The notes under the pieces: generated by a model | The model's database searches: none | Seen by the model: only the letters and a program-made list of their open reading frames with translations | What the model was told of the DNA's origin: nothing | Translations under genes and position numbers: made by a program | DNA from: Orientallactaga sibirica | Lineage: Eukaryota > Chordata > Mammalia > Rodentia > Dipodidae | NCBI GenBank assembly: GCA_036365145.1 | Contig: JAEOAD010000029.1 | Coordinates: 23,856,001 to 23,920,000 of the forward strand | Length of the DNA stretch: 64,000 nt | Reading direction: 5' to 3' | Shown: positions 11,042 through 22,389 of the stretch, piece by piece | Layout of the letters: each line of letters starts with the position of its first letter | Numbering within the stretch: position 1 is the stretch's first letter

Positions 11042-12640
11042 GAGTGACTATTTTATTTATGATGCTATAAATATCACAAGAAAAAAGTGGATAGGTTGTT
11101 CCACACCTGTTATAACAACACTAAAGGCACTTAGGAGACTGAAAATAGGATTCTAAGCTCCAAGCCACCATGGGATTTCAAAAATACACTGTCTAAAAGT
11201 TATGAACTCATGTTTGGAAATACTGTATAGATAAGCCTTTTTTTTTTTCTTTCAATGTAGTGTGTTCTAAGTGCAACTTTGAGCCCACCTAGTAATAATG
11301 ACATGAGATGAGATATGCTTTATGCAGGCCTTGTAATCCAGGAAAGCAGAGATGGTTTGTGTTCCAGCAAAGCTCTTACCTGGAAGAACACTTCCCCTCT
11401 GATGCAGATGGGACTCACGCATTGTCATTTTCTTGGAAGAAATCGAATTACAGGCATGTTCTAAATTTCCATTCTACGTGATAAGCAATTATGATTCATT
11501 CCCCCACTGCTCAATCAAGACAACATGTTCATTGTGCATACAGATCTTATGATTCTCTCATTTCCCTGATCCCTTGACTGTGTATCCTCACAGCTGGTGT
11601 GCAGCGCATTTGAACTGCATCTTTGGAAAACAGACTGGCCGAGAAACCATGCATTCTCCAGTCTGTTTAATCTCTCAACTTTCAATAAGTTTACTTCCCA
11701 ACACTGTCCCTTTCTAGCTTTTATCCCACTTAAATAAGAAAAACAATCTACATTCTCAACTGCATTCCCCCACAACTATGTCCCACTGTGCTCCCCACTG
11801 CAATGACACTGCACTTCTATAACAGTCCCTTCCCATTTAACTTACTCCAAAATACTTAAACTCATATAATTTTCATGAACAAGCAAGGAAAGGGAATAAT
11901 TTGGACAAGTATGCACCCATTGACTATGATCAATATTTATAGGATATGACATGAAGTCCAGGCAATATTTCAAAAAAGATCCTTCTGAAGAAGAGAATGA
12001 CTACAATGACCATGGGGAAGCTTTCCAAAAAAATGTAGGAGAGAGGTGCAGCAGTCCTTTACAAATGCAAAACTCTACTCCCTTGACAGCAAGAAGGGGA
12101 AATAGAGGATCTGGCACACAGTAGAACATATTTATCTTTTATTAATGGCTAAAATGTCCATTATTTGATATAGTAATTAATCCTTCCAGCCCATCAATCT
12201 TATAGTTGAGTATAACATACACTTTGAAGGCAAATATACCTGAGTCAAATTTATATCTGTTCATTAAATATTGGTTATACCCCAGTAGTTGTAGTAGTTG
12301 TGGGAAGAGGAATAACTGACATACTAAGCAGTTACACAGTTTTAGGAATGAAACTAAAAGACATATACTATACCATCAGATTTCATAATCATTATATGAT
12401 GCAGCTATACTTCACACCCACATTTATCAATGAAGAATTTCTGTCACAAAAACATTAGTAATGATGACCCAGCTTGAATGATGAATCTATAATATGACCT
12501 CAGTATCATTTGACCCCTGTTTAATTTCTATACCCAAATCTACTTTAGTTCATCAACTTTTGCAAGTTAATTAGACATGTTAAATTAGCTTTATTTTTAA
12601 TCTTACAGATATCAGTTAAGAATATATAACTGAAAAGTTT
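11042..12640. other. Apparently unique sequence
   Basis: No transposable element or gene recognised. Short open frames here, such as a minus-strand one at 11515-11775, lack recognisable domains. The block from 11.3 to 11.9 kb is less A+T-rich than its surroundings and may be old non-repeat sequence. Confidence 0.5.
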
Positions 12641-12712
12641 GTGGGTAGGATTAAATGAGGCAGTAATTACATAATACCCAACAAAAATAAAGCCTCAAAT
12701 AAATGTTAGTTC
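12640..12712 (-). mobile_element. MIR fragment (ancient SINE)
   Basis: 'attaaatgaggcagtaatta' followed by 'ctcaaataaatgttagttct' matches the antisense MIR 3' portion ('...tcaataaatgttagc'). Confidence 0.5.
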
Positions 12713-12717
12713 TTGAT

Positions 12718-12842
12718 TCTTTTGTAAGTGGTTATATTAAGATTCAGAAAGGAAAAGAAACTCCTTCAAGGTCATACAGGTAGTGAGATAAATGATTAGA
12801 ATTCACAGCCATGTATCTCTAACCCAAAGTCTGCTCTTTTAC
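12718..12842 (+). mobile_element. MIR fragment (ancient SINE)
   Basis: 'gaaactccttcaaggtcata', 'caggtagtgag' and 'agaattcacagcc' follow the MIR core order (tccaaggtcacacagc, tagtaagtgg, attcgaaccca). Confidence 0.6.
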
Positions 12843-12849
12843 ACTGTCT

Positions 12850-13650
12850 CAAATGAGTGAGATAAATTGAATCTTGATTAATAAATGAAACAGTACATTT
12901 GCTTTTATCATTCTGCTGCTCGAGGGAAGTGTTTTTAACCAGTTCTCTTGTGAGAAGGGCAGTGAGTCCAACAGGACCTTATGTCTTAGTGACTGCTTCT
13001 CCATCTGGCATGATTGAGTAAGGACACAGGACTGAAGAAGAAAATCAATTCTCTCTCAGCTGTCACCATTCTTTCCTCCTCACCAGTGTTTTATAACATC
13101 TGCTGCTGCTGTTTCCTTCACACCTATGGTTCTCAATCATTTATCCCCCAGTTTAAAATTAAACGCTTCTCTAGGGGTGTCCTCCTTGCTCATTACTAAA
13201 TAATGCAGTGCATGATGTCGCACAATATTCTACTTCCGTCCCTGGTGAGTGGACAAAATCACAGCATATGGGAACACTGTGAGACCGATGGTGGCATCTT
13301 GCCAAGCTTCCCCCACTGAAGGCCTGAATTTCTATAAACCTTGTGAGAGAGGAGGTTTCACTCTAGGACAACAGGAAAAGGAGCCATTAGAGTTAGGAAC
13401 TGGTTACAGGTCTATCTCCCCTAGATGAGAAAAGGATACCACAAACTGAGTAATAAAGCACTTTCTCAACTCACAAGGTATCATCCTAGGCTTCACACAG
13501 AGATAAGAAAAGAGAGTGAGAAGTACAATGTATGGATTAGAGACTTTAATCAAGTATCATTCGATGAAACTTGTAAAGAGGATCAGAATTTTCCCACTGT
13601 GTGAGTTCATCAAAGCACAGCATGCTATGTAATAAATTTTATATTTTATG
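12850..13650. other. Apparently unique sequence
   Basis: No repeat or gene recognised. A minus-strand open frame at 13557-13751 and a plus-strand one at 13014-13199 show no family features. Confidence 0.5.
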
Positions 13651-13659
13651 TTGTGAGCT

Positions 13660-13905
13660 GGGGAGAGGGCCCAGTCAATCAGTGCTTGCTTGAGTTTTGT
13701 CATGCGAACACACATACAATTCCAGGCTCGGTGGTGGTTGGAATTTGTCATCCCAGTATGGGAGAGACAGAGACAGATCCCTGGGACTCACAGGTCAAGA
13801 TGTCTAGCCTACTTTGTGAATTCCAGGCAAGTGAGAGAACCTATCACAAAAACTGTGGGCCTACCCACAACATGCACATGCATTCTCATGCTCAAATATA
13901 GAAAT
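13660..13905 (+). mobile_element. B4 SINE (ID/B1 composite)
   Basis: A head 'gctggggagagggcccagtc' is followed by 'ggctcggtggtggttggaat', a B1-like part, and 'ccaggcaagtgagagaacct', ending in CA-rich text. This order is that of rodent B4. Confidence 0.75.
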
Positions 13906-14740
13906 GAACCTTTAGCACTAGTGTATGATTTATGTGTATTTGAGAACACATAATATGACATTAACTTAAATTGATGTTTATTTTTCTTACTAGCCTAAAA
14001 TTTATACCAAGCAAAGACTATTTATAAATTGATCTAATTACTTGTCTTTATCTAAGCATTAGCATAAACTTTGTTTTTTTTTTTTTTACCTAGAACACAG
14101 TGTGTACTTAATAAATACTTAACCTATAATTAATTATATTAATAGATAAAAGCATGAGCAAATGATATAAAAATATCTGGAATTAAAGAGAACATGTGTG
14201 TCTCCATGAAATCAGTAGACTATTGAAAGACAAAGCAAATGAAATTTTAAAAGAAACTGTGAGTAAAATCTGACACTTCACCCAGTGTGCAATATTTGAT
14301 ATGGAGCTGCTTTCTACCCAGTATTTTTGAACTTTTGAAGCTCCCAACAGAGACGTAGGAAAAAGCACACATGGATAGATTGTAGCTGTAATTTAAATTA
14401 AATATACTGTTGGGTCATACAACCTATCCTCTATTACAGGTAGAAAATATGGAATTCTAATAATGGAGCAAGGTGTAATTTCAGATCACACATTTTAAAA
14501 TTCATGCTTGCTCCTCGGCTAGTTATCAAGTTTCTATAAGTTAGGTGGCTATAAAAATGGCACTTATTATTTAAAGGAGACTTCTTCCAGGACATCTCAA
14601 ATTATCAAAATGTATAGAAATATAGGTTACTGAGATGTATTAATATTTATTTATTAGTTATGTATTGTAAGTCTGAAATTATGTCTAGACTAATTATGAA
14701 ACCCAATGTAACATATATTTTACATAAATAGTCATTATAC
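13906..14740. other. A+T-rich sequence, nothing recognised
   Basis: No family recognised. Contains a T tract near 14073-14086. Confidence 0.5.
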
Positions 14741-14741
14741 C

Positions 14742-14947
14742 ATTTTTTAATTTTTTTTATTTGTTTAACAGAGACAGAAGGAGAGAAAGAGAGAGAATGG
14801 GCATGCCAGGGCCTCCAGCCATTGCACATGAACTGCAGATGCATGCACCCCTTTATGGATCTGGCTAACATGGGTCTTGGGGAATCAAACCTGGGTCCTC
14901 TGGATTTGCAGGCAAATGCCTTAACTGCTAAGCAATTCCTCCAGCCC
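14742..14947 (-). mobile_element. tRNA-derived SINE, type 1
   Basis: Minus copy with 'gggcatgccagggcctccag', 'catgggtcttggggaatc' and the terminal 'taagcaattcctccagccc'. It abuts the left edge of the next MaLR LTR. Confidence 0.9.
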
Positions 14948-15074
14948 CTCTGTTTATTTAAATGTAGATGTCCTCAATAGGGTGAGGGTGAGCTTTAACC
15001 CAAGCTTGTGGAGCAATTTGGGAAGACTGTGGAGCTATTAGGAGGTAGAGCCTTGAAGAAGGAAGAAAGAATTG

Positions 15075-15258
15075 GCACTCTGAGACCTTAGCCATTACTT
15101 TTGAACTCCAGACACTTGTGCCACCTAGTGTGCATGTGCAACCTTGTATTTGTATCACCTTTGTGTGTTTGGGTTACATGGGATCTGGAGAGAGATGGAA
15201 CATGGGTCTTTGGTCTTCTCAGGGAAGCACCTTAAGTTCTAAGACATCTCTCCAGCCC
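15075..15258 (-). mobile_element. tRNA-derived SINE, type 3, inside MaLR 5' LTR
   Basis: Minus copy of a third subfamily marked by 'tgccacctagtgtgcatgtg' and 'ggatctggagagagatggaa' in place of the usual 'gtcctggggaatcaaa'. Confidence 0.8.
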
Positions 15259-17084
15259 AGGACCTGGAGATTTTGTAACACAATCTCAGTTATTGTTTGC
15301 TCTCTACTTTCTGATGCTTAGGAGATATGATAATGGCTTACTGCTTCAGCCTGCCATATCTTCTCCTCCTCTATAATGTAACAACTGCTCAGATGTAGAA
15401 GCCAAATTCAACCATGTTCCTTCCACAATCTGCTTCTGATCAGGTATATGTTCACATAAAAAAGAAAGCAACTAATGCAGAAAACCCATAGCAATAAGTG
15501 GGGCTGTAGTAATCACCCTGGTCATCTGGTTCATAGGTTTTTGGACCTAGTTTATGTCAGGAATGTGGATAAATTTGGAAATTGGAGTAGAGAATCATTA
15601 GTAACCAGGGCTTAATGGGACATTCTAGTAGGAGTTTGGAAGAGAAGTAGGCCAAAAGAATGGCTCATGAAATTTCAGAAGAAAATAAGGACACTATCAG
15701 TAACTGAAATAAAATCCACTTACGTGATATTCTGGCAATACAAATCACTGCATTATTTTCATGTCCTGAGAAGTCAAGTGAAGCTTAAATTTAATAGTAA
15801 TGGAGTAATATGTTTGCCAGAGAAATTTTCCAGCAAATTTTTTTGTGATATGGCTTCCCTCAGCTTCTATTATTCAGATCTACAGTGAAAGCAAATGGCA
15901 GAACATAAATATATGAAAAAATATGAAAAGTTAGCAAAGAAAAATATTTAAGCAAGTTTTAACTTTCAGGCAAGAAACCTACTGCCCATATGGATGTATT
16001 GTCAAAAAGATTAAAAACATTAAAGAGAAATATACTAATTTGCACTGGAATAATATGAAAGATGACTAAAGGGCAAGCCCAAGACATGGAAGACTCAATA
16101 CAATATGAATTAACTTCTTTTGAAAGGAAAAGTCCTAAATGTAGGGGTGAGTGAACATCCTCTGCCAGCAGCAAATTGTTATGTGTTTTTAGGCATGAAG
16201 GATGAAAGACGGGTTATGGAGTATTTCACCATGGTTTCAAAGTTTGGCTGAGGTTAAGCAATGTGAAGCAGGTTCTGAATCCATGAAATAAACCTTGCGA
16301 TGTCACTCTTGAAGCTGTGAAAATGAACTCTAAATTTCAGTGGAGACCTTAGGATATTGGAGATGCCAGGACCATGAGATATTCACCAAAGAAGACTTTT
16401 AACATGGGGAAGTTCTGGCTGATGACAGAGTGCTACAGGCAGTAGACCTGGAGGGACAGAGCTGTTCAAACACTTTGTAGCCCATATAATTACATCATGA
16501 GTTTCAGCTATGAGGCATGGAGCACTTGGATTTGATATATGCCTTATGAGTTTCAGGCATGCTTCGGTCTAATCTTTCCTTACTATGTTCCCATACCTCC
16601 CTTTTGGAATAAGAAATATTTGTTCTGTGACATCACATGTTAAAAAATGTAACCTTGTGTTGTAATTTTACGGGGCTCAAAGTTAAGTGACTGACGTGAG
16701 CCTCAGATGAGAATTTGATCATTTGAACAATAATAGTACTATTAGAAACCATGAATATTTTAAAGTGGGTTGAATGCATTTTACATCATGAGATAGCCAT
16801 GGCCCCTTTGGAGGTCAGGTCTGGAATGTGGTTTTGAACGTAAAATGCTCCCCATAGGCTCATGACTACTTGATTGATCTCTGCCTAGTGTTGTTGCTTG
16901 GAAAGTTTGTGGAATCTTTAGGATTGGAGCCTTGCTGCAGGAATTAGGGCATGATAGGTGAGAGGGATAGAGGTTTTGTTAACCAATCCCACTTTACTTT
17001 CTCCCTTTGGTGGTATGTTACACAGGCTTCCCACTCTAGTTTTTTATGCTTACACTGATAAAACTTTCTTTTTCTTGAATGAAC

Positions 17085-17765
17085 AGGTTTTTTTTTTTTT
17101 TTCTTTTTGTTGTTGTTGTTGTTGTTTCTTTCTTTCTTTCTTTCTGGGAAGACACAGTCTATTTAGTTCAGATAGTTCACAGGCAGACCAAAGTATGATT
17201 GCAGCAAAACTAGTTATAAAACCACTGAGTTTACTGGGGTTACTTATGGAGCAGGAAGAGTGGTTGGTTCCAGGAGCATGGGTGACTCAAAGGTAGTTAC
17301 TTTATCAAAAAGCCCACCCCAGCATAGGTGATGACTCACAGAAACAGCATCTCTGTAATACACTGAAATACTTGTATATAGCTCTGCAGGGCAGGGCAGA
17401 GGTTCCCCAGAACTTGACATGACTCTTCTCGGGGCATGTCAAAGAGTCTCCTCCAAAGCAGTTGCTTAACCTTTATATAACATTAAGGTGAGTCTTGCAA
17501 CCTTTTCCCCAGACTTGTTGAACTGAGTATCCTGAGTCTACTTCCTCTCTCCAGGAAGAAACCCTTCAATTCAAAGAAAATTGCTACCCTACACTGGACA
17601 GAGTCTTCCCCTCAGCAGTTGTGCATGGCTCCTATAAACTTGGGGAGTGGTCTTGTGACCTCTGAAGTTTCAGCTCTCCTAGCCTGTTTGACTTCTTGAT
17701 GGCCTCCTCCTATCAGGAGAGAGTATTTCAATTCAGATGAAATTGCTGTACAATATCCTTGGATG
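17085..17765 (-). mobile_element. Unclassified retroposon-like insert in MaLR 3' LTR
   Basis: It interrupts the LTR between 'tgaatgaacag' and the LTR's terminal part. It begins with a T tract (about 17089-17102), (GTT)n and (TTTC)n, as the reverse of a poly(A) tail would, then about 600 bases of unique-looking text with 'gagtttactggggttacttat' and 'cccaccccagcataggtgat'. I recall similar text as a common rodent repeat but cannot name the family. Right edge approximate. Confidence 0.45.
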
Positions 17766-17852
17766 CCAAATTACAACTTTCCTTCCATAAGATGCTTCTG
17801 GTCAGTTATTAGTTCATGGAAGCAGAAAAGTAACTGATAAAAATAGTAATGT

Positions 17853-18107
17853 TGGGCTGGAGAGATGGTTTAGCTGTTAAGGTGCCAGCCTGCCAAGCCT
17901 AAGAATGCCCATTCTATCTCCAGGTCCCATGTTTAGCCAGACACAAGTGACACAGGCAATGCCATGTTTGCCCAAAAGGAGGCACAGGCATCTGGAGTTT
18001 GTTCACAGTGGCTGAAATGGCCCCAGGTGTGCCCATTTTCTCTGCCTCTTCCTCTCTCTCTCTCTCTCTCTGTTTCTCTCTCTCTCTGTCTCTCAAAAAA
18101 AAAAAAA
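17853..18107 (+). mobile_element. tRNA-derived SINE, type 2
   Basis: Head 'gggctggagagatggtttag', a type-2 body with 'gacacaggcaatgcc', a CT block and an A tail. Flanks 'agtaatgtt' and 'actaatgtt' look like a target duplication. Confidence 0.9.
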
Positions 18108-18114
18108 CTAATGT

Positions 18115-18765
18115 TATCCAACCCTTGCACTTTTGGTCACAGATTGCCTCAATCTGTAAACACAAAGATTTGAATGTCCTCAGGTTCTGGGATACCTATA
18201 AAATTGGTAACATTCAATTTGTAAATGGGTAAATTGAGTAAATGAAAAAAATCTGAATAAAAAAGTATAAATTGCTTGCTTCTTTGTCAAATATTTACTG
18301 AGAACTGGATTCTGGGAAAATTAGAGAGCAGAAAATGCCAGGATTGGGTCTCCCTACATAGACAGACACTGGCAAAATCAACTGAATGTAAGTTCTGTGA
18401 ATCCTGAAGTATGTTTGAAGGATTATTTATTCGAGGTTGAAGCCTGAACGATTAGCTCCTACTAACTGTCTTGAATTTCCCCTTTTAATAATTGCTACCA
18501 ACCATCCCTTCACATGTAGCTCATGATAGCAGCTCTTGCTGGCACTATGGTGAGAGAGTATCTACTCTGTATTGCAAATATCACGGATCTTTCCTGTGGG
18601 CATCAATTGCTGCTTCCTATTGAAGAGATAGAGATTCAGATATGAGAAACCATTATTGAAACTATCACTAACATCAAAACTATTCATAAAGTAAAAAGTA
18701 AGAGAATCCTCAATGTCTGTCAGCAGAAGAATGATAGTTTATATTTGGTATACACTGAAAAGTGG
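18115..18765. other. Nothing recognised
   Basis: No repeat or gene recognised. Confidence 0.5.
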
Positions 18766-18773
18766 CTTTAGGG

Positions 18774-19036
18774 CTGGAGAGATGGCTTAGTGGTTAAGGC
18801 GCCTGCCTCCTAAGACTAAGAACGCTGGTTCCAATCTCCAGCGGTTCCAATCTCCAGGTCCCACGTTTAGCCAGATGCAAAGTGACACAAGGGTGCAATG
18901 CTGCACTTGACCACAATGGGGCGCATGCATCTGGATTTCGTTCACAGTGGCTGAGAGGCTGCTGGCGCACCCATCTCTATCTGTCTTCCTCTCCCTCTCT
19001 CTGTCTCTCTCTGTATCTCTCTCAAAAAAAAAAAAA
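18774..19036 (+). mobile_element. tRNA-derived SINE, type 2
   Basis: Near-consensus type 2. It has the doubled 'ggttccaatctccag' and the 'gtgcaatgctgcacttgacc' block, ending in CT runs and an A tail. Flanks 'gtggcttta' (18762) and 'gaggcttta' (19038) suggest a target duplication. Confidence 0.92.
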
Positions 19037-19039
19037 AGA

Positions 19040-19375
19040 GGCTTTAATCAGATTTCTGTTACAGGAAATATCTGAGACAAATAAATTTATAAAGAGAAAG
19101 TGTTTATTTTTTATTCATATTTTTGGAGAATCCATAAACAAGATTTTCAGAGCTTTAGAATGCTTGTGTTTGTTTAATTGTGGGTTAGAGTATGCAGCAC
19201 ATCATGGCAGAAGCACTGGGTTTAGCAAAGCTCTTTACCTTATGAGTAGGGCAGAAAAGAGGGAAATGAAGGACTGAAGTCTCATCACCCCATTATAGGG
19301 AGTATCTTTTCAATACTGTCTTGTTGGGATAAACCTTTAAAAAATGTATCTTGGAAGACATTCCAGTTCCAAACT
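19040..19375. other. Nothing recognised
   Basis: No repeat or gene recognised. Confidence 0.5.
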
Positions 19376-19379
19376 ATAG

Positions 19380-19765
19380 CAAAGGGATTATTATTCAATC
19401 TTAAAGAGAAAATAAATTCTGACTCATTACAACATAGATGAAACCTGAAGGGATCATCCTAGATAAAGTATAAATACTATATAATTCAAATTAAATGAGG
19501 TATGTAAAGTAGTCATACTGATAGACACACCAACTAGAATGATAAGAAAAAGGGTTGAGGGAAGAAGGTAATAGGGTAACAATATTTAATTGTACAGTTT
19601 CAGATTGGAAATCTGACAAAAGTACTAGAAAAGAATGAAGGTAATAATTGCACATCTAAATTGATTTACTTAATATCACTGAACTGTATGATGAAGGCTG
19701 AAAATTTTGTTTACGTCATTCATGTTATATGTATTTTGCCATAATTGTAAAAGTTACTAATGTTA
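19380..19765 (+). mobile_element. Ancient L1M 3' end
   Basis: Follows the mammalian L1M 3'UTR order: a 'tattattcaatcttaaagag' block, 'acaacatagatgaaacctga', 'aatatcactgaactgtatga' and 'tatgtattttgccataattg'. Highly diverged. Confidence 0.7.
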
Positions 19766-19769
19766 AAAC

Positions 19770-20660
19770 ATAGAGATACTTAACATTTCATTATAGTTAT
19801 AATTGTCTTGGCCTCCAAAAATCCTTAATGTATATTAAAAATGCTATGTTGTGCTAGGATAAACAATTAATTGCTTATATTCTATATTATACACAAATTT
19901 ATTTTGTTTTAGAAGTAGTCAGTACTGTTTCATTCTGCAGATAAAAGGAAGAATGAGAACACTCACTAAAAATCATAATATACACAAAGTATGGTGCAGT
20001 TATGAATTTCTCTGAAATCTATATACCAGTAAACATGAAGCTCAATAATAAATCAAGTTACTCAGCTGTATCAAAATTAATCTTTCTATCTTATTCACTT
20101 ATCCTCAACTTTGCCTTACATTTACAAAAAAATCCTAATCCTGAGAAAAATTAAGAAATATAATAGGTTTCCAGTTGGGAAATAATATTATCAACTACAC
20201 CAATTCACTGTATAATACAGTGAATATTTCCCCTCTACAGTGATAACTGGACCAAACTGTTTGACAATACTAACAGTTGGCCAAATAGCTGTTTGGCCAT
20301 ACCACTCCCATAAATCCCTTTGGTCTGGTAATTTGAGCAGAGTCATCCTCTGAACACAAATGTTTATGGTCTCTGCATTAAGCAAAAAAGTTCCACATAG
20401 ACAACAAATTTTTACCTTATATAAAACTAATTGGCAAAGTGTTGGCATACTCTCTGCTTTTGGCTCTCTGACCCAGGTATTATTGGATGAACTGGCATTC
20501 CTTTTAGTCTTAACTGCCATACCAGATCAAGCCTCTTATGATTTTCACAATTTTAAAGCCATAGAAAATATTGATGTTTAACAAATACTTTTTGTCTGGA
20601 GTGGTGTATTTCCTTAAAAAATTAATAGTGCACAATCAAAATAAATGAAATAAAGTTATG
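19770..20660. other. Apparently unique sequence
   Basis: Two overlapping open frames (20360-20581 plus, 20191-20520 minus) have no recognisable domain. No repeat identified. Confidence 0.45.
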
Positions 20661-20667
20661 TTACAGA

Positions 20668-20695
20668 GCAGATAGATAGATAGATAGATAGATAT
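20668..20695 (+). repeat. (GATA)n microsatellite
   Basis: Six to seven tandem 'gata' units. Confidence 0.9.
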
Positions 20696-20806
20696 AGGAT
20701 AGATATAGCCTCAAGGGAATTAACAAATTTAGATCCCCACACATATATACTAATATGGTAAATGAATAATTCCCTGTCCTGTATTTTTATGATTTGGTAG
20801 AGGTTA

Positions 20807-20813
<7 letters not shown>

Positions 20814-20849
<36 letters not shown>

Positions 20850-20986
20850 TTGAGGTAGGGTCACTCTCTGGCCCAGGATGACCTGGAATTCACTATGTAG
20901 TCTCAGGGTAGCCTTGAACTCATGGCAATCCTCCTATTTCTGCCTCCCAAGTGCTGAGATTAAGGCGTGCACCACCATGCCTGGCT
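20814..20986 (-). mobile_element. B1 SINE
   Basis: Flanked by the perfect 13-bp duplication 'aggttacattatt' (20801-20813 and 20987-20999). The B1 body reads backwards ('ttgaggtagggtcactctct' to 'gcaccaccatgcctggct'). The (ATT)n tract at 20814-20849 is its expanded tail. Confidence 0.95.
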
Positions 20987-21246
20987 AGGTTACATTATTT
21001 TCAATTATCATATAATAATAACATGTATTTATAAGGTAACATGTGATATTTCTATACATGTTTATGAAGTGTAATTATATAGTCAGCATAATTAACATAG
21101 TAACATATCATCTCAAACATATATTTGAGTTGGAAAGACTGCAATTCCTCACTTCTACCTATTTTAAAATGATAATGGAATATTATAAATTATTATCAGT
21201 GAACTGTGCTGAAAACATTTGAAATTATTCCTCTTAATTGTGCTTT

Positions 21247-21458
21247 TTTTGAGAGAGAGAGAAAGAGAGAATTTGTACATCACAGCCTCAACCACTGTAA
21301 TTTAACTCCAGATGCCTGTGCCACCTAGTGTGCATGTGAAACCTTGCACTTGCATTGCCTTTGTACATCTGGCTTATGTGGTATCTGGAGAGATATTAAA
21401 CATGGGTCCTTAGGCTTCGCAGGCAAGGGCCTTAACTGCTAAGACATCTCCCCAGCCC
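21247..21458 (-). mobile_element. tRNA-derived SINE, type 3
   Basis: Minus copy with the type-3 markers 'tgccacctagtgtgcatgtg' and 'gtatctggagagatatt'. Confidence 0.88.
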
Positions 21459-21469
21459 CATTAACTGTT

Positions 21470-21950
21470 CATTTTTATCCACCATCAGCAATCTCTTGTC
21501 TCCTATACACCTCACCCTTTCTAGGTTCAGTAATCATTATTCTATACTTCAGTTTTATGAAATTAATGAATTTTGCTTCAATATGTTAGTGGGAAAATTG
21601 GACATTTATGTCTCTCTTCTAATTATTCTGTTACATAATGTTTTCCTGGTACTATCATGTAACTTCAAATGATATAACTTGAGTTTTTATAGTGGAATAA
21701 TATTCAATCATGTGTATAAGCCAGTTTCTTTATCTATTCATCAATTCATGGGAACCTAGGATTATTCAATATTTTGGCTACTATTAATGTTTCTGCAATA
21801 AGTATGGGGATCAGATACTTCAACATATTGTTCTTCATTTATTGGGATATATGCCCAATAGCACAGTCTCTGAATCACACAGTGGTTCTATCTTTACCTT
21901 TGTAAGAAATATATAGACTGCTTTCCCTAATGGTTCGCTTACTTTAAAAA
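21470..21950 (-). mobile_element. Old L1 ORF2/3' fragment
   Basis: Minus-strand L1 text: 'tagtggaataatattcaatc', 'cagtttctttatctattcat', 'attgggatatatgcccaata' follow the ORF2 C-terminal order in reverse. Confidence 0.75.
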
Positions 21951-22217
21951 TGGCATGAAACTTTGAAACTGTCAGAAAAATACTTCAGGGAGACACTGCA
22001 CTATATAGTGATAATGTTTGTTGAAACTGGACTCCAGCAACTCAGGAAATAATGACAAGCTCTGACAAATGAGATTTCATAAAATGAAAGAGTTTCTGCA
22101 CAGAAAAGGAGATAAATAACAGAACATACAGAACTTAACTTTCCTTGCCAGCTGTTTATCCAGAAAAGAATTTACACAAGTAACTATTTTAAAAAATCGT
22201 CAGAGTTAGACAGCAAA

Positions 22218-22388
22218 GCTGGGTGTGGCCATGTGTGCATGCAATCCTAATACTTGGAAGGCTGAAACAAGAGAATGGCTGCAAATTCCAGGGTAGCCTA
22301 GACTAAATAAAATTGTCTAGGATAATCTGGGCTACACAGTGATGTCCAGGCCAGCCTGGGCTACTACATATATATCCAAAGAGAAAAC
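22218..22388 (+). mobile_element. Diverged B1 SINE
   Basis: 'gctgggtgtggccatgtgtg' then 'caatcctaatacttggaagg', and later 'ccaggccagcctgggctac'. It carries an internal near-duplicate of the 'tag(c)ctagact...ctgggctac' segment. Confidence 0.75.
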
Positions 22389-22389
22389 A

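Larger units (their letters stand above)
14951..17839 (+). mobile_element. MaLR-type provirus with two interrupted LTRs
   Basis: The 5' LTR spans about 14951-15479 with a SINE inside, the internal region about 15480-16826, and the 3' LTR about 16827-17839 with a foreign insert. Both LTRs end in the related text 'aatctgcttctgatcagg' / 'agatgcttctggtcag...aaagtaactgata', typical of rodent MaLR 3' ends. The internal region just before the 3' LTR ('gggttgaatgcattttacat') resembles the end of MaLR internal sequence. No coding capacity remains. A clean target duplication was not found. Confidence 0.65.

Noticed and set aside
18882..19277. 131-codon open frame
   Set aside because: Its first half is the type-2 SINE read as protein; the rest has no recognisable domain.
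20191..20581. Overlapping frames on both strands, first suspected to be a retroviral env or mitochondrial insert
   Set aside because: No conserved motif of either could be found in any frame.
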